Assembly (NCBI GenBank): GCA_036454645.1
Contig: JAZHSQ010000006.1
Location: 10,085 to 74,084 of the forward strand
Source of the DNA: Olsenella_K sp036454645
GTDB lineage: Bacteria; Actinomycetota; Coriobacteriia; Coriobacteriales; Atopobiaceae
Reading direction: 5' to 3'
DNA length: 64,000 bases
Shown here piece by piece: positions 52,008-60,231 of this stretch. Position 1 is the stretch's first letter, and each line of letters opens with the position of its first letter. The translations under genes were made by a program, and so were the position numbers. The notes beneath the pieces were generated by a model. The model saw nothing but the letters and a program-made list of their open reading frames with translations, did no database searches and had not been told where the DNA came from.

Positions 52008-52793
52008 TTGAAGCTGCACCAGAGAATCAGCGCCGTGGAGAAGATCGTCGACCACCGCTTCTCCGACACCCAACTCATCACCTCCGCGATCACCCACCCC
52101 TCCGCCGTGGAGGGCCAGCCGGTCTCGGCCTCCTACGAGAGGCTCGAGTTCCTCGGCGACTCCATCCTCGGCGCGATGGTGGCCTCCGACCTCTTCGCGC
52201 GGTTCCCCCAGATGGACGAGGGCGAGCTCACCCGCCTAAAGATCTCGCTCGTCTCGGGCGCCACGCTCTCGGAGGTCTCGCAGGAGCTGGGCATCGGCCC
52301 GCTGATCGTCTTCGGCGAGTCCGAGAAGGGCACGGGGTCGCGCGGCATGCACTCCGCCCTCGAGAACGTCTACGAGTCCGTCGTGGGCGCCCTCTACCTC
52401 GACGCCGGCTACGAGAAGACCCACGAGTTCGTCCAGCGGACGCTCTCCCCCTACATGGTCCCCGAGCGCGCCCTGAGGCCGATCAGCCCCAAGTCGCGCC
52501 TGCAGGAGGTCACGCAGCGCGACTACAAGTGCGCCCCCGAGTACAAGCTCGTGGGCGAGGAGGGCCCGGCGCACCTGCCGACCTTCACCTCCGTCGTCTT
52601 CGTGGACGGCGCGCGCATGGGCCGCGGCACCGGCTCCTCCAAGAAGGAGTCCGAGAGCGCGGCCGCCCTCGACGCCCTGCGCAACCTCGGCGACGAGGAG
52701 ACCATCAGGAGGGTCGGCGCCGCGGGCGCGACCGCCGGCGGCAGCGCCGCGGACGCCACGGACGCCACCGGCGCCGCGGGCGGCCTGGGCTAG
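52008..52793 (+). CDS. rnc: Ribonuclease III
   Basis: Double-strand-specific endoribonuclease for rRNA and mRNA processing, 261 residues. The catalytic domain has YERLEFLGDSILG (Mg-binding) and ENVYESVVGALYLDAGYE. The C-terminal double-stranded RNA-binding domain (about 165-235) ends SSKKESESAAALDALRNL, and then comes an Ala/Gly/Thr-rich tail. The start is TTG at 52008, preceded by AAAAGGGGAG. It lies 19 bp after acpP and 12 bp before smc. Confidence 0.95.
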   Translation: MKLHQRISAVEKIVDHRFSDTQLITSAITHPSAVEGQPVSASYERLEFLGDSILGAMVASDLFARFPQMDEGELTRLKISLVSGATLSEVSQELGIGPLIVFGESEKGTGSRGMHSALENVYESVVGALYLDAGYEKTHEFVQRTLSPYMVPERALRPISPKSRLQEVTQRDYKCAPEYKLVGEEGPAHLPTFTSVVFVDGARMGRGTGSSKKESESAAALDALRNLGDEETIRRVGAAGATAGGSAADATDATGAAGGLG

Positions 52794-52805
52794 CAGGGGC
52801 GGGCC

Positions 52806-55800
52806 GTGTACCTCAAGTCACTCATGCTCCGGGGCTTCAAGTCCTTCGCCGACAAGACCCAGATGGTCTTCGACCCCGGCCTCAACGTCGTCGTGGGGCC
52901 CAACGGGTCGGGCAAGTCCAACATCTCGGACTCGATCCTGTGGGTCCTGGGCGAGCAGAGCGCAAAGATGCTGCGCGGCCAGGCCATGGAGGACGTGATC
53001 TTCTCCGGCTCCTCCGCCCGCCAGGCGGTCAACATGGCCGAGGTCACGCTCACCTTCGACAACTCGGACCACACGCTGCCGGTCGACTTCGACGAGGTCG
53101 CCATCACGCGGCGGATGTTCCGCTCCGGCGAGAACCAGTACCTGATCAACGGGGCCGTCTGCCGCCTGCTCGACGTGACGGACATCCTGCACGACTCCGG
53201 CATGGGCAAGGACACGCACTCGATCATCTCGCAGGGCAAGCTCGACTCCGTCCTCTCGAGCCGCCCGGAGGACCGCCGCGAGCTCATCGAGGAGGCGGCC
53301 GACATCTCCAAGCACCGCCAGCGCAAGAAGCGCAGCGAGCGGCGCCTCAAGAGCATGGACGAGAACCTGCGGCGCGCCAAGGACATCTCGCGAGAGATCA
53401 ACCGGCAGCTGCGCCCCCTCGAGCGCCAGGTCGCCAAGGCCCAGGAGGCCCACGAGGTGCAGGCGCGCCTCGTGGAGCTCAAGCGGCGCCTGGCCGTCGA
53501 CGAGGTGCGCGACCTCCGGGGCGCGCACGAGCGCGCCTCCGCCCGCGAGCGCGAGGCCGAGGCCGCCGCCGCGCTCGCCCAGGCGCGCCTCGACGACAAG
53601 GGCGCCGAGCTCGAGCGGTACCGCAAGCTCCTGGAGGAGAAGGGCCTGTTCGTCGGCGACCTCGACGAGCAGCGCCGCCGCCTGGGCTCGCTCATCACGC
53701 GCATGGACTCGGACCTGCGGCTCCTCGACCAGAAGGGCAAGGGCATGGACGCCCGCGCGGCCCAGCTCGCCCGTTCGCTCGAGGAGGCCGGCCGCGGCCG
53801 CCGCGAGGGCGCCGAGGAGCTCGAGCGCGTCCGTGCGGAGCTCGACGCCGCCCGCGCCGCCTGGGACGAGGCCAAGCGCCGCGCCGACGAGCTGGAGCCC
53901 AGGGCGCGCGAGGCCAAGCAGCGCCGTCGCGAGCTCGCCGCCAGGGTGGGCTCCCTCGAGCAGGAGCAGAAGCAGGCCCAGCGCGAGGCGGACAAGGAGA
54001 TGCTCGCCTACGCCCGCCTGCGCGACCAGGTCGAGGGCGCCCGCACGCAGGACGGCCTGCTCAAGGGCCGCCTCGACGAGATCGAGGACTCGCTCGCGGT
54101 GAGCGAGGAGCGCGCGCGTGCCTGCGAGGCGCGCCGCGACGAGGCCACGGCCGCCCTCGACGCCGCCCGCGAGTCCGCGACCAAGGCGCACGGCGACATC
54201 ACGCGCCTGCAGGGCGAGCTCGCAGACGCCCGCCGCGCCGAGTCCGCCGCGCGCGAGGCGCTCGCCCGCCAGCGCGCGAACCTCTCGGCCCTCGAGTCCG
54301 TCGACGAGCGCGCCGAGCGCACGAGCCCCCTCGTGGCCTCGCTCACCAAGCGCAACGACGTCTCCGGCCTCGTGCGCCACCGCCTCTCCGACGTGATCGA
54401 GGCCCCCGAGGACCTCGAGGACCTCGTCGAGCGCCTGCTCGGCGACGACCTCTCCGCCCTCGTCGTGGCCGACGACGGCTCCGTCGCCTCCGTCGCCAAC
54501 GTGGCCCTCGGCATGCGCAACACGAGCGGCCGCGTCACGATCCTCGCGGACGCCCCCGCGGGCGAGAAGGACGCGGGGCCCGCAGGCGCCCCCGCGACCG
54601 CAGCCGCGCCCGCCCCCGACGATGGCGCCCCGGGCGAGCCGCTCCTCCCGAGCCTGCGCGTCTCCGCGGGCTCCGAGTCCGCGGTCTCGCGCCTGCTCGG
54701 CGACGTGCGCGTCGTCGACAGCGTCGAGGAGGCCCTCGCCGGCCACGCCGCCGCGCCGCGCCACACCTACGTCGCGCGCTCCGGCGCGATCGTGCTCGCC
54801 GACGGCCGCACCTACGTGGGCACGAACTCCGACGCCGAGCGCGGCGCCCTCGAGCGCAAGCGCCGGATCCGCGCGATGCGCGAGGAGGCGCCGGCACTCG
54901 AGCGCTCCCTCGCCGACGCGCAGGCCGCCACGGCCGCCGCCGACGAGCGCCTCTCGCACGCGCGCGACGCCGACGCCGCCGCCCGCGGCGAGGTCGCCCG
55001 CCTCAGGGGCGAGCTCTCCTCCGTCACCTCCGAGCTGACTCGCATCGAGAGCCAGCGCGCCTCGCAGGCGCAGGAGCGCAAGCGGATCGAGCGGAGCCGC
55101 CAGGACTTCCTCGCCCAGGCCGAGGAGGCCCGCCGCGGCATCGACGCGCACAAGGCCGCCTCCGACGCCGCGCAGGAGCGCGCGAGCGTCGCGGCCGAGC
55201 AGCTCGAGCGGCTCTCCTCGGAGCGCTCGGGCGCCTCGCGCGAGGAGGGCGAGCTCGAGCGCGGCCTCTCCGAGGCCCGCCTCGCCCTGGCGACGGCACG
55301 CGAGCGCAAGAACAGCCTGATCGGCCGCGAGGACGACCTCACGCGCCGCCAGGCCCAGCTCGAGCGCGACGAGGAGCGCTCCGGCACGGAGGCCGCCCTC
55401 CTGCGCGGCCAGCGCCTGCGCGTGGCGCCGCTGCGCGAGGACCTTCTCGCCCTGCGCGAGGCGGCCCGCGCCTGGGACGCGCGCCTCAAGGACAAGGCCT
55501 CCCTCGTGGAGGCGGACTCCGAGGGCATCAGGCGCACGATCGGCGAGGCCACGGCCGCGCGCGACGCCGCCTCGCGCGACCTCGAGCGCGCCCGCGGCTC
55601 GGCGACGGACGCCAAGGTGGAGATCGGCCGCGTGGAGGCCAAGGTCGAGGCCGCGCTCAGGGCCCTCGAGGAGACGGGCGCGGACCTCGAGGAGGCCCTC
55701 GCCCTGCCGCCGCTCGAGGACCGCGAGGCCGCCGAGGCCGAGGCCGACCAGCTCGCCGCCCGCCTGCGCTCGATCGGCCCGGTCAACGAGGTGGCCATGG

Positions 55801-56390
55801 AGCAGTACCGCGAGCTCAAGGGCCGCGCCGACTACATCTCCGAGCAGGTTGCCGACCTCGAGTCGGCGCGCAAGTCGCTCGCCAAGATCGCGGCCGCCAT
55901 CGACCGCAAGATGAAGAGGCGCTTCCTCGTCGTCTTCGACCAGGTGAACCAGAACTTCTCGGAGATCTTCGGCATGCTCTTCCCGGGCGGCTCCGCCCAC
56001 ATCGAGATGACCGACCCCGAGCACCCCGCCGAGACGGGCATAGAGATCGTGGCCCAGCCCCAGGGCAAGAGGATCATGAAGATGACCCTCATGAGCGGCG
56101 GCGAGAAGTCGCTGACCGCGCTCGCCCTGCTCTTCGCCGTCTACCGCACGCGCACGGTGCCCTTCTACGTGTTCGACGAGGTCGAGGCCGCCCTCGACTA
56201 CGCCAACCTCCAACGGCTCCTCGACGCGATCGAGAGGCTCAAGGACCAGACGCAGCTCATTGTCATTTCTCACCAGAGGCGCACGATGGAGCAGGCGGAC
56301 GTGCTCTACGGCGTCTCGATGCAGGCCGACGGCGTGAGCCACGTGGTGTCTCAGCGCCTCGACCAGTCCGGAAAGGTGGTAGAGGCCTGA
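52806..56390 (+). CDS. smc: Chromosome partition ATPase SMC
   Basis: Structural-maintenance-of-chromosomes ATPase, 1194 residues, which compacts and segregates the chromosome with ScpAB. Walker A is GPNGSGKSN (about 32-40), followed by a long coiled coil and a hinge domain (about 500-660: LVASLTKRNDVSGLVRHRL; GRTYVGTN). The second coiled coil leads to the signature LMSGGEKSLTAL (about 1095) and Walker B FYVFDEVEAALD. The hinge contains an Ala/Pro/Gly-rich insert (around 580-605). GTG start. The stop overlaps ftsY (TGATG). ScpA and ScpB are not in the window. Confidence 0.97.
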   Translation: MYLKSLMLRGFKSFADKTQMVFDPGLNVVVGPNGSGKSNISDSILWVLGEQSAKMLRGQAMEDVIFSGSSARQAVNMAEVTLTFDNSDHTLPVDFDEVAITRRMFRSGENQYLINGAVCRLLDVTDILHDSGMGKDTHSIISQGKLDSVLSSRPEDRRELIEEAADISKHRQRKKRSERRLKSMDENLRRAKDISREINRQLRPLERQVAKAQEAHEVQARLVELKRRLAVDEVRDLRGAHERASAREREAEAAAALAQARLDDKGAELERYRKLLEEKGLFVGDLDEQRRRLGSLITRMDSDLRLLDQKGKGMDARAAQLARSLEEAGRGRREGAEELERVRAELDAARAAWDEAKRRADELEPRAREAKQRRRELAARVGSLEQEQKQAQREADKEMLAYARLRDQVEGARTQDGLLKGRLDEIEDSLAVSEERARACEARRDEATAALDAARESATKAHGDITRLQGELADARRAESAAREALARQRANLSALESVDERAERTSPLVASLTKRNDVSGLVRHRLSDVIEAPEDLEDLVERLLGDDLSALVVADDGSVASVANVALGMRNTSGRVTILADAPAGEKDAGPAGAPATAAAPAPDDGAPGEPLLPSLRVSAGSESAVSRLLGDVRVVDSVEEALAGHAAAPRHTYVARSGAIVLADGRTYVGTNSDAERGALERKRRIRAMREEAPALERSLADAQAATAAADERLSHARDADAAARGEVARLRGELSSVTSELTRIESQRASQAQERKRIERSRQDFLAQAEEARRGIDAHKAASDAAQERASVAAEQLERLSSERSGASREEGELERGLSEARLALATARERKNSLIGREDDLTRRQAQLERDEERSGTEAALLRGQRLRVAPLREDLLALREAARAWDARLKDKASLVEADSEGIRRTIGEATAARDAASRDLERARGSATDAKVEIGRVEAKVEAALRALEETGADLEEALALPPLEDREAAEAEADQLAARLRSIGPVNEVAMEQYRELKGRADYISEQVADLESARKSLAKIAAAIDRKMKRRFLVVFDQVNQNFSEIFGMLFPGGSAHIEMTDPEHPAETGIEIVAQPQGKRIMKMTLMSGGEKSLTALALLFAVYRTRTVPFYVFDEVEAALDYANLQRLLDAIERLKDQTQLIVISHQRRTMEQADVLYGVSMQADGVSHVVSQRLDQSGKVVEA

Positions 56391-57295
56391 TGGGACTCAG
56401 GGACAGGCTCAAGCGCGGGCTCTCCCGCTCGCGCGCCGCGCTCAACGAGATCTTCTACATGGGCGGCGAGGTCGACGACGCGTTCTGGGACGACCTCGAG
56501 GACACCCTCGTGATGGGCGACATGGGCGCGGAGGTCGCGATCTCCGTCACCGACGACCTGCGCGAGCAGGCCGCGCGCGAGAACCTCACGCGCGCCGGGC
56601 AGCTCCGCGAGGCGCTGGCGGCCCGCATCGCGAGCGAGTTCGCCACCGCCGAGCGCGATCCCTTCTCCGACCTGCCCTCCGTCGTGCTGTTCGTCGGCAT
56701 CAACGGCGCCGGCAAGACCACGACGGTCGGCAAGCTCGCCAACGTGGCGCGCCGCGCCGGCACGCGCACCCTCATCGGCGGGGCGGACACCTTCCGCGCC
56801 GCGGCGATCGAGCAGCTCGACGTCTGGGGCCAGCGCTCCGGCGTCGAGGTCGTCACGCGCACGCGCGGCGCCGACCCCGCGAGCGTCTGCTACGACGTGA
56901 TCGAGCGGGCCGAGAAGGACGACGCGCAGCTCGTCCTCATCGACACGGCGGGGCGCCTCCACACCTCGCCCGAGCTCATGCGCGAGCTCGAGAAGGTCGT
57001 GAAGGTCACGCGCAAGCGCTCCGCCATGCCCGTCTCGGTCGTGCTCGTGATCGACGCCACGACCGGCCAGAACGGCCTCAACCAGGCCAAGGAGTTCAAC
57101 GACGCGCTCGACCTCGACGGGCTCATCGTGACCAAGCTCGACGGCACGGCCAAGGGCGGCATCGCCGTCCAGATCTCCCACGAGCTCGGGCTGCCCATCC
57201 TGCGCGTCGGCGTGGGCGAGGGGATCGACGACCTGCAGGCCTTCGACGCGCTCGAGTTCTCGCGCGCGCTCGTCGGCGAGAACGAAGGGAAGTAG
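56390..57295 (+). CDS. ftsY: Signal recognition particle receptor FtsY
   Basis: SRP receptor GTPase, 301 residues, delivering ribosomes to the Sec translocon. A short N-terminus (MGLRDRLKRGLSRSR) replaces the long acidic A domain of some bacteria and could act as an amphipathic membrane contact. NG-domain motifs are GINGAGKTTTVGKLA (about 104), GGADTFRAAAIEQL, LIDTAGRLHT, TKLDGTAKGG and GVGEGIDDLQAF. Start overlaps the smc stop. ffh follows after three bases. Confidence 0.97.
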   Translation: MGLRDRLKRGLSRSRAALNEIFYMGGEVDDAFWDDLEDTLVMGDMGAEVAISVTDDLREQAARENLTRAGQLREALAARIASEFATAERDPFSDLPSVVLFVGINGAGKTTTVGKLANVARRAGTRTLIGGADTFRAAAIEQLDVWGQRSGVEVVTRTRGADPASVCYDVIERAEKDDAQLVLIDTAGRLHTSPELMRELEKVVKVTRKRSAMPVSVVLVIDATTGQNGLNQAKEFNDALDLDGLIVTKLDGTAKGGIAVQISHELGLPILRVGVGEGIDDLQAFDALEFSRALVGENEGK

Positions 57296-57298
57296 CAC

Positions 57299-58819
57299 AT
57301 GGCAGTATTCAGCAGCCTCTCCGACCGCCTCCAGGACACCTTCGACAAGCTGCGCGGCAAGGGCAAGCTCACCGAGGACGACATCAACTCCGCGATGCGC
57401 GAGATCCGCCTCGCCCTCCTCGAGGCGGACGTCAACTACCGCGTCGTGCGCGACTTCGTCGCCAAGACCAAGGAGAAGTGCCTCGACGCCGAGGTCCTGG
57501 AGTCGCTCAACCCCACGCAGAACGTGGTCCGCATCGTGCTCGAGCAGCTGACCGAGCTGCTCGGCGGGACCGAGAGCGCCCTCGAGCTGGCGCCGCACCG
57601 CTCGCCCAACGTGATCATGCTCGTGGGCCTGCAGGGCTCCGGCAAGACGACCGCGGCCTCCAAGCTCGCCTACCTCCTCAAGGGCAAGAGCCGCAAGCCC
57701 CTGCTCGCCGCCTGCGACACCCACCGACCGGCGGCCGCCGACCAGCTCGAGACCCTCGGCGCCGAGGTCGGCGTGGAGGTCTACCGCGGCGACGGCAAGG
57801 ACGCCGTGCGCGTGGCGCGCGAGTCCGTCGACGTCGCGCGCGAGCACGGCTGCGACGTGGTGATCGTCGACACCGCCGGCCGCCTGCAGATCGACGAGGA
57901 GATGATGCAGGAGGCCGTCGACATCAAGCGGGCGGTCGACCCCGACCAGATCCTCATGGTCGTCGACGCCATGGGCGGCCAGGACATCGTCAACGTCGTC
58001 TCCGAGTTCGCCGCGCGCGTGGACTTCGACGGCGTGATCATGTCCAAGCTCGACGGCGACGCCCGCGGCGGCGGCGCGCTCTCCGTCCGCGCGGTCACCG
58101 GCAAGCCCATCAAGTTCGCCTCCATGGGCGAGAAGCCCGACTCGCTCGAGGTCTTCAACCCCGACCGCATGGCCAAGCGCATCCTCGGCATGGGCGACAT
58201 GTACGGCATCATCGAGCAGGCGGAGAAGCTCTCCTCCGAGAAGGACCTCGAGGACGCCGAGCGCATGCTCATGCAGGGCTTCACCATGGACGACATGCTC
58301 GCCCAGATGCGCAACATCCGCAAGATGGGCGGCGTGCAGAAGGTGCTCGGGATGCTGCCGGGCATGGAGCGCGCGGTGCAGAAGCAGGGCGCCACGGTCG
58401 ACGACTCCCAGATGGTCGCCATCGAGGCCATGATCCACTCCATGACCAAGAAGGAGCGTCAGGACCCCACGATCATCGACGGCAGGCGGCGCCGGCGCAT
58501 CGCCGAGGGCTCCGGCCACACGCCGCAGGAGGTCAACCAGCTCTACAAGCAGTGGGAGCAGATGGAGAAGATGATGGGCTCCGTGCGCGGGCTCATCAAC
58601 CAGGGCAACACCCGCAAGACGGCGCGCATGATGAAGAACATGATGCGCGGCATGGGCGCGAGCCCCGAGGACATCGCGCGCATGGGCATGGACGCCGGCA
58701 TGGGCACCGGCATGGGCGCGGGCGGCGCCGGGCGCGGCAGCTTCGCGCCCCCGGCGCGGAGCCAGCAGGCCAAGAAGAGCACGAGGCCGCACAAGAAGTC
58801 CAAGAAGAAGCGCCGCTAG
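57299..58819 (+). CDS. ffh: Signal recognition particle protein Ffh
   Basis: GTPase of the signal recognition particle, 506 residues, binding signal sequences and 4.5S RNA. NG motifs are GLQGSGKTTAASKLA (about 110), CDTHRPAAADQL, VDTAGRLQIDEE and SKLDGDARGGGAL. The Met-rich M domain (about 300-440) contains LEDAERMLMQGFTMDDMLAQM in part and RRRRIAEGSGHT-like RNA contacts. The tail after 440 is Gly/Met-rich and very basic (ending KKSKKKRR), longer than in many species. The gene for its RNA was not found in the window. Confidence 0.97.
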   Translation: MAVFSSLSDRLQDTFDKLRGKGKLTEDDINSAMREIRLALLEADVNYRVVRDFVAKTKEKCLDAEVLESLNPTQNVVRIVLEQLTELLGGTESALELAPHRSPNVIMLVGLQGSGKTTAASKLAYLLKGKSRKPLLAACDTHRPAAADQLETLGAEVGVEVYRGDGKDAVRVARESVDVAREHGCDVVIVDTAGRLQIDEEMMQEAVDIKRAVDPDQILMVVDAMGGQDIVNVVSEFAARVDFDGVIMSKLDGDARGGGALSVRAVTGKPIKFASMGEKPDSLEVFNPDRMAKRILGMGDMYGIIEQAEKLSSEKDLEDAERMLMQGFTMDDMLAQMRNIRKMGGVQKVLGMLPGMERAVQKQGATVDDSQMVAIEAMIHSMTKKERQDPTIIDGRRRRRIAEGSGHTPQEVNQLYKQWEQMEKMMGSVRGLINQGNTRKTARMMKNMMRGMGASPEDIARMGMDAGMGTGMGAGGAGRGSFAPPARSQQAKKSTRPHKKSKKKRR

Positions 58820-58829
58820 CGGGTCCGGC

Positions 58830-58970
58830 AGCACCCCGGCCGCCGTGGCGCCCCGGCCGCCGGCAGCACCCCGCCTGCCGGTAGCACCCCGGCCGCTGGC
58901 GGCACCCCGGCCGCTGGCAGCACCCTGCCTGCCGGCAGTACCCCGGCCGCCGTGGCGCCCAGCCGCCGGC
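58830..58970 (+). repeat. 18-bp tandem array after ffh
   Basis: Eight degenerate head-to-tail units with consensus AGCACCCCGGCCGCTGGC; two are shortened by one or two bases. It begins 11 bp after the ffh stop. An 18-bp unit would add six residues (for example APRPLA) if ever translated. Probably recent slippage. Confidence 0.9.
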
Positions 58971-59076
58971 AGCGGTATCACCGCAGGTCCGCGGCCCTGC
59001 TCGCGTCGCCGCGACTCCGCCGGCGGCGGTCCCGGACCCGCGGCGGGCCCCTTGGTGAGTCACGCGGCGGCCCTCG

Positions 59077-59313
59077 CTGCAACTTTTTCTACCGGATTTT
59101 GCATTTGAGCAGGTTATGGACGGGTCGGAGGTGCTGGTAGGGCGCCTCCGACCCGACTCGTCTCGTGCGCTCGCGCGTTTGCCCTGGATTCCGCGATGCG
59201 ATTTGGGGCAAGGACCCTCTCGCCGGCGCTCTGGCACCCATGGAGGGCCTCGCGTCCGTCCGCGACCCGTCCATAAGTTGCCGAGATGCAGAAATCCATT
59301 CCAAAAGTTGCGC
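59077..59313. repeat. Long inverted-repeat element, copy 1 (237 bp)
   Basis: Left arm (59077-59127) and right arm (59263-59313) are inverted copies of about 50 bp. Oriented inward-to-outward, each arm reads CGACCCGTCCATAA, then a variable base run, ATGCA, another variable run and AAGTTGC. The central motif CGCGTTTGCCCTGGATTCC is at 59174-59192. A transcript could fold into one long hairpin. Gene-free; the short open frames inside are by-products. Confidence 0.85.
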
Positions 59314-59405
59314 CTATAGCTCCTGGGGCCGTGCCGAGCGTGCGTCGAAGGAGGCGGGACGCGCTCAACTGCGCAGCCGCCTTTACGGAGCGGCTGGACC
59401 AGGAA

Positions 59406-59477
59406 GGACGGGCTGATGGGCAGGCTGTAGGACGGGCTGAAGGGCGGGCTGATGGGCGGGCTGTAGGACGGGCTGCA
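59406..59477 (+). repeat. 12-bp tandem array, six units
   Basis: Six head-to-tail 12-mers of consensus GGRCGGGCTGWA (for example GGACGGGCTGAT, GGGCGGGCTGTA). They lie between element copies 1 and 2. Confidence 0.9.
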
Positions 59478-59553
59478 TTGGATGGGGAGTGGGGTGGCCC
59501 CAACCGGTGCATCCATCGGCATGGCCATCGCATCGTGGGGGAGTCGGCCCGGC

Positions 59554-59766
59554 GCAGCTCGCTCGTCTCGCCCGTGCATTATTCCGAGTCGTGGACGGTT
59601 CCGGGGCGTTCACAGGACGTCCTGGCATGTCCGCACGCGCGTCTGCCCTGGATTAAGAATCATGTTGCGTCGTCACGATGCAGTGCGGGGGTGCCAAGGA
59701 ACTCCCGCCACCATCGACCCGTCCATAAGTCGCGGAGATGCACACTTCGATTCGGGAAGTTGCACG
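59554..59766. repeat. Long inverted-repeat element, copy 2 (213 bp)
   Basis: Left arm 59554-59603 (GTGCATTATTCCGAGTCGTG then GACGG), right arm 59715-59766 (CGACCCGTCCATAAGTCGCG then GAGATGCA ... GGGAAGTTGCAC). Central motif CGCGTCTGCCCTGGATT at 59638-59654. The left arm is the most diverged of the set. Confidence 0.8.
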
Positions 59767-59881
59767 TCCGAGCGCGCCAGGCCGCGCCCGCGACGCGCCC
59801 GCGCCGCACCCGCGCCCACGCCCATAGCCAGGCCGCGCCCGCGCCCATAGCCGCCCCTACTCATGTCCCGGCACCCGCGCG

Positions 59882-60117
59882 CTGCAGCTCCCATGGCCGA
59901 CCCGTGCATCATTCCGAGTTGTGGACGGGTCGGTGGCCGACCGCGCGGCGCCTCTTTCGGCTCTTGCTCATTCGACCAGGAACGGAGGAGGTTCCGCTGC
60001 TTCCGATGCGCTTGCCGGTATCCCTCGAGCCCGTCGTCGCCCCGCCGGCCGGCCTTGGCCCGCCCATGACCCGTCCATAAGTCCCGAAGACGCACATGGC
60101 CGCGCGAGAAGTTGCGC
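59882..60117. repeat. Long inverted-repeat element, copy 3 (236 bp)
   Basis: Left arm 59882-59932 (contains GTGCATCATTCCGAGTTGTG then GACGGGTCG), right arm from about 60067 to 60117 (GACCCGTCCATAAGTCCCGA then AGACGCAC ... GAGAAGTTGCG). A shortened central motif GCGCTTGCCGGTATCC lies at about 60008-60023. It ends 115 bp before the pdxR stop. Confidence 0.8.
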
Positions 60118-60231
60118 GCTTCGCCCAGGCGGTCATGCAAGGCCCGTGATCGAGCGGCGCTGGCCGCGTCCCGCCGCAGGCCGCGTCCCGCCACCGGCCC
60201 CGCCCCGCCGCGGACGCCACCGCGCCCCGGC

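Larger units (their letters stand above)
58820..60231. other. 1.4-kb gene-free region rich in repeats (ffh to pdxR)
   Basis: No gene is supported here; the many short open frames arise from repeats and GC bias. The region holds an 18-bp tandem array (58830-58970), three of the four long inverted-repeat elements (from 59077, 59554 and 59882) and a 12-bp tandem array (59406-59477). Confidence 0.75.

Noticed and set aside
52818..56342. A 1174-residue minus-strand frame opposite smc
   Set aside because: It mirrors the SMC coiled coil. No start signal and no family signature.
59286..60080. 264-residue open frame across the repeat elements
   Set aside because: It runs through two inverted-repeat elements and a 12-bp array, lacks a ribosome site, and its start codon lies in a repeat arm.
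59077..60117. CRISPR array in the repeat-rich region after ffh
   Set aside because: Repeats are long inverted pairs, not regular 25-40-bp direct repeats with unique spacers, and no cas genes are present.
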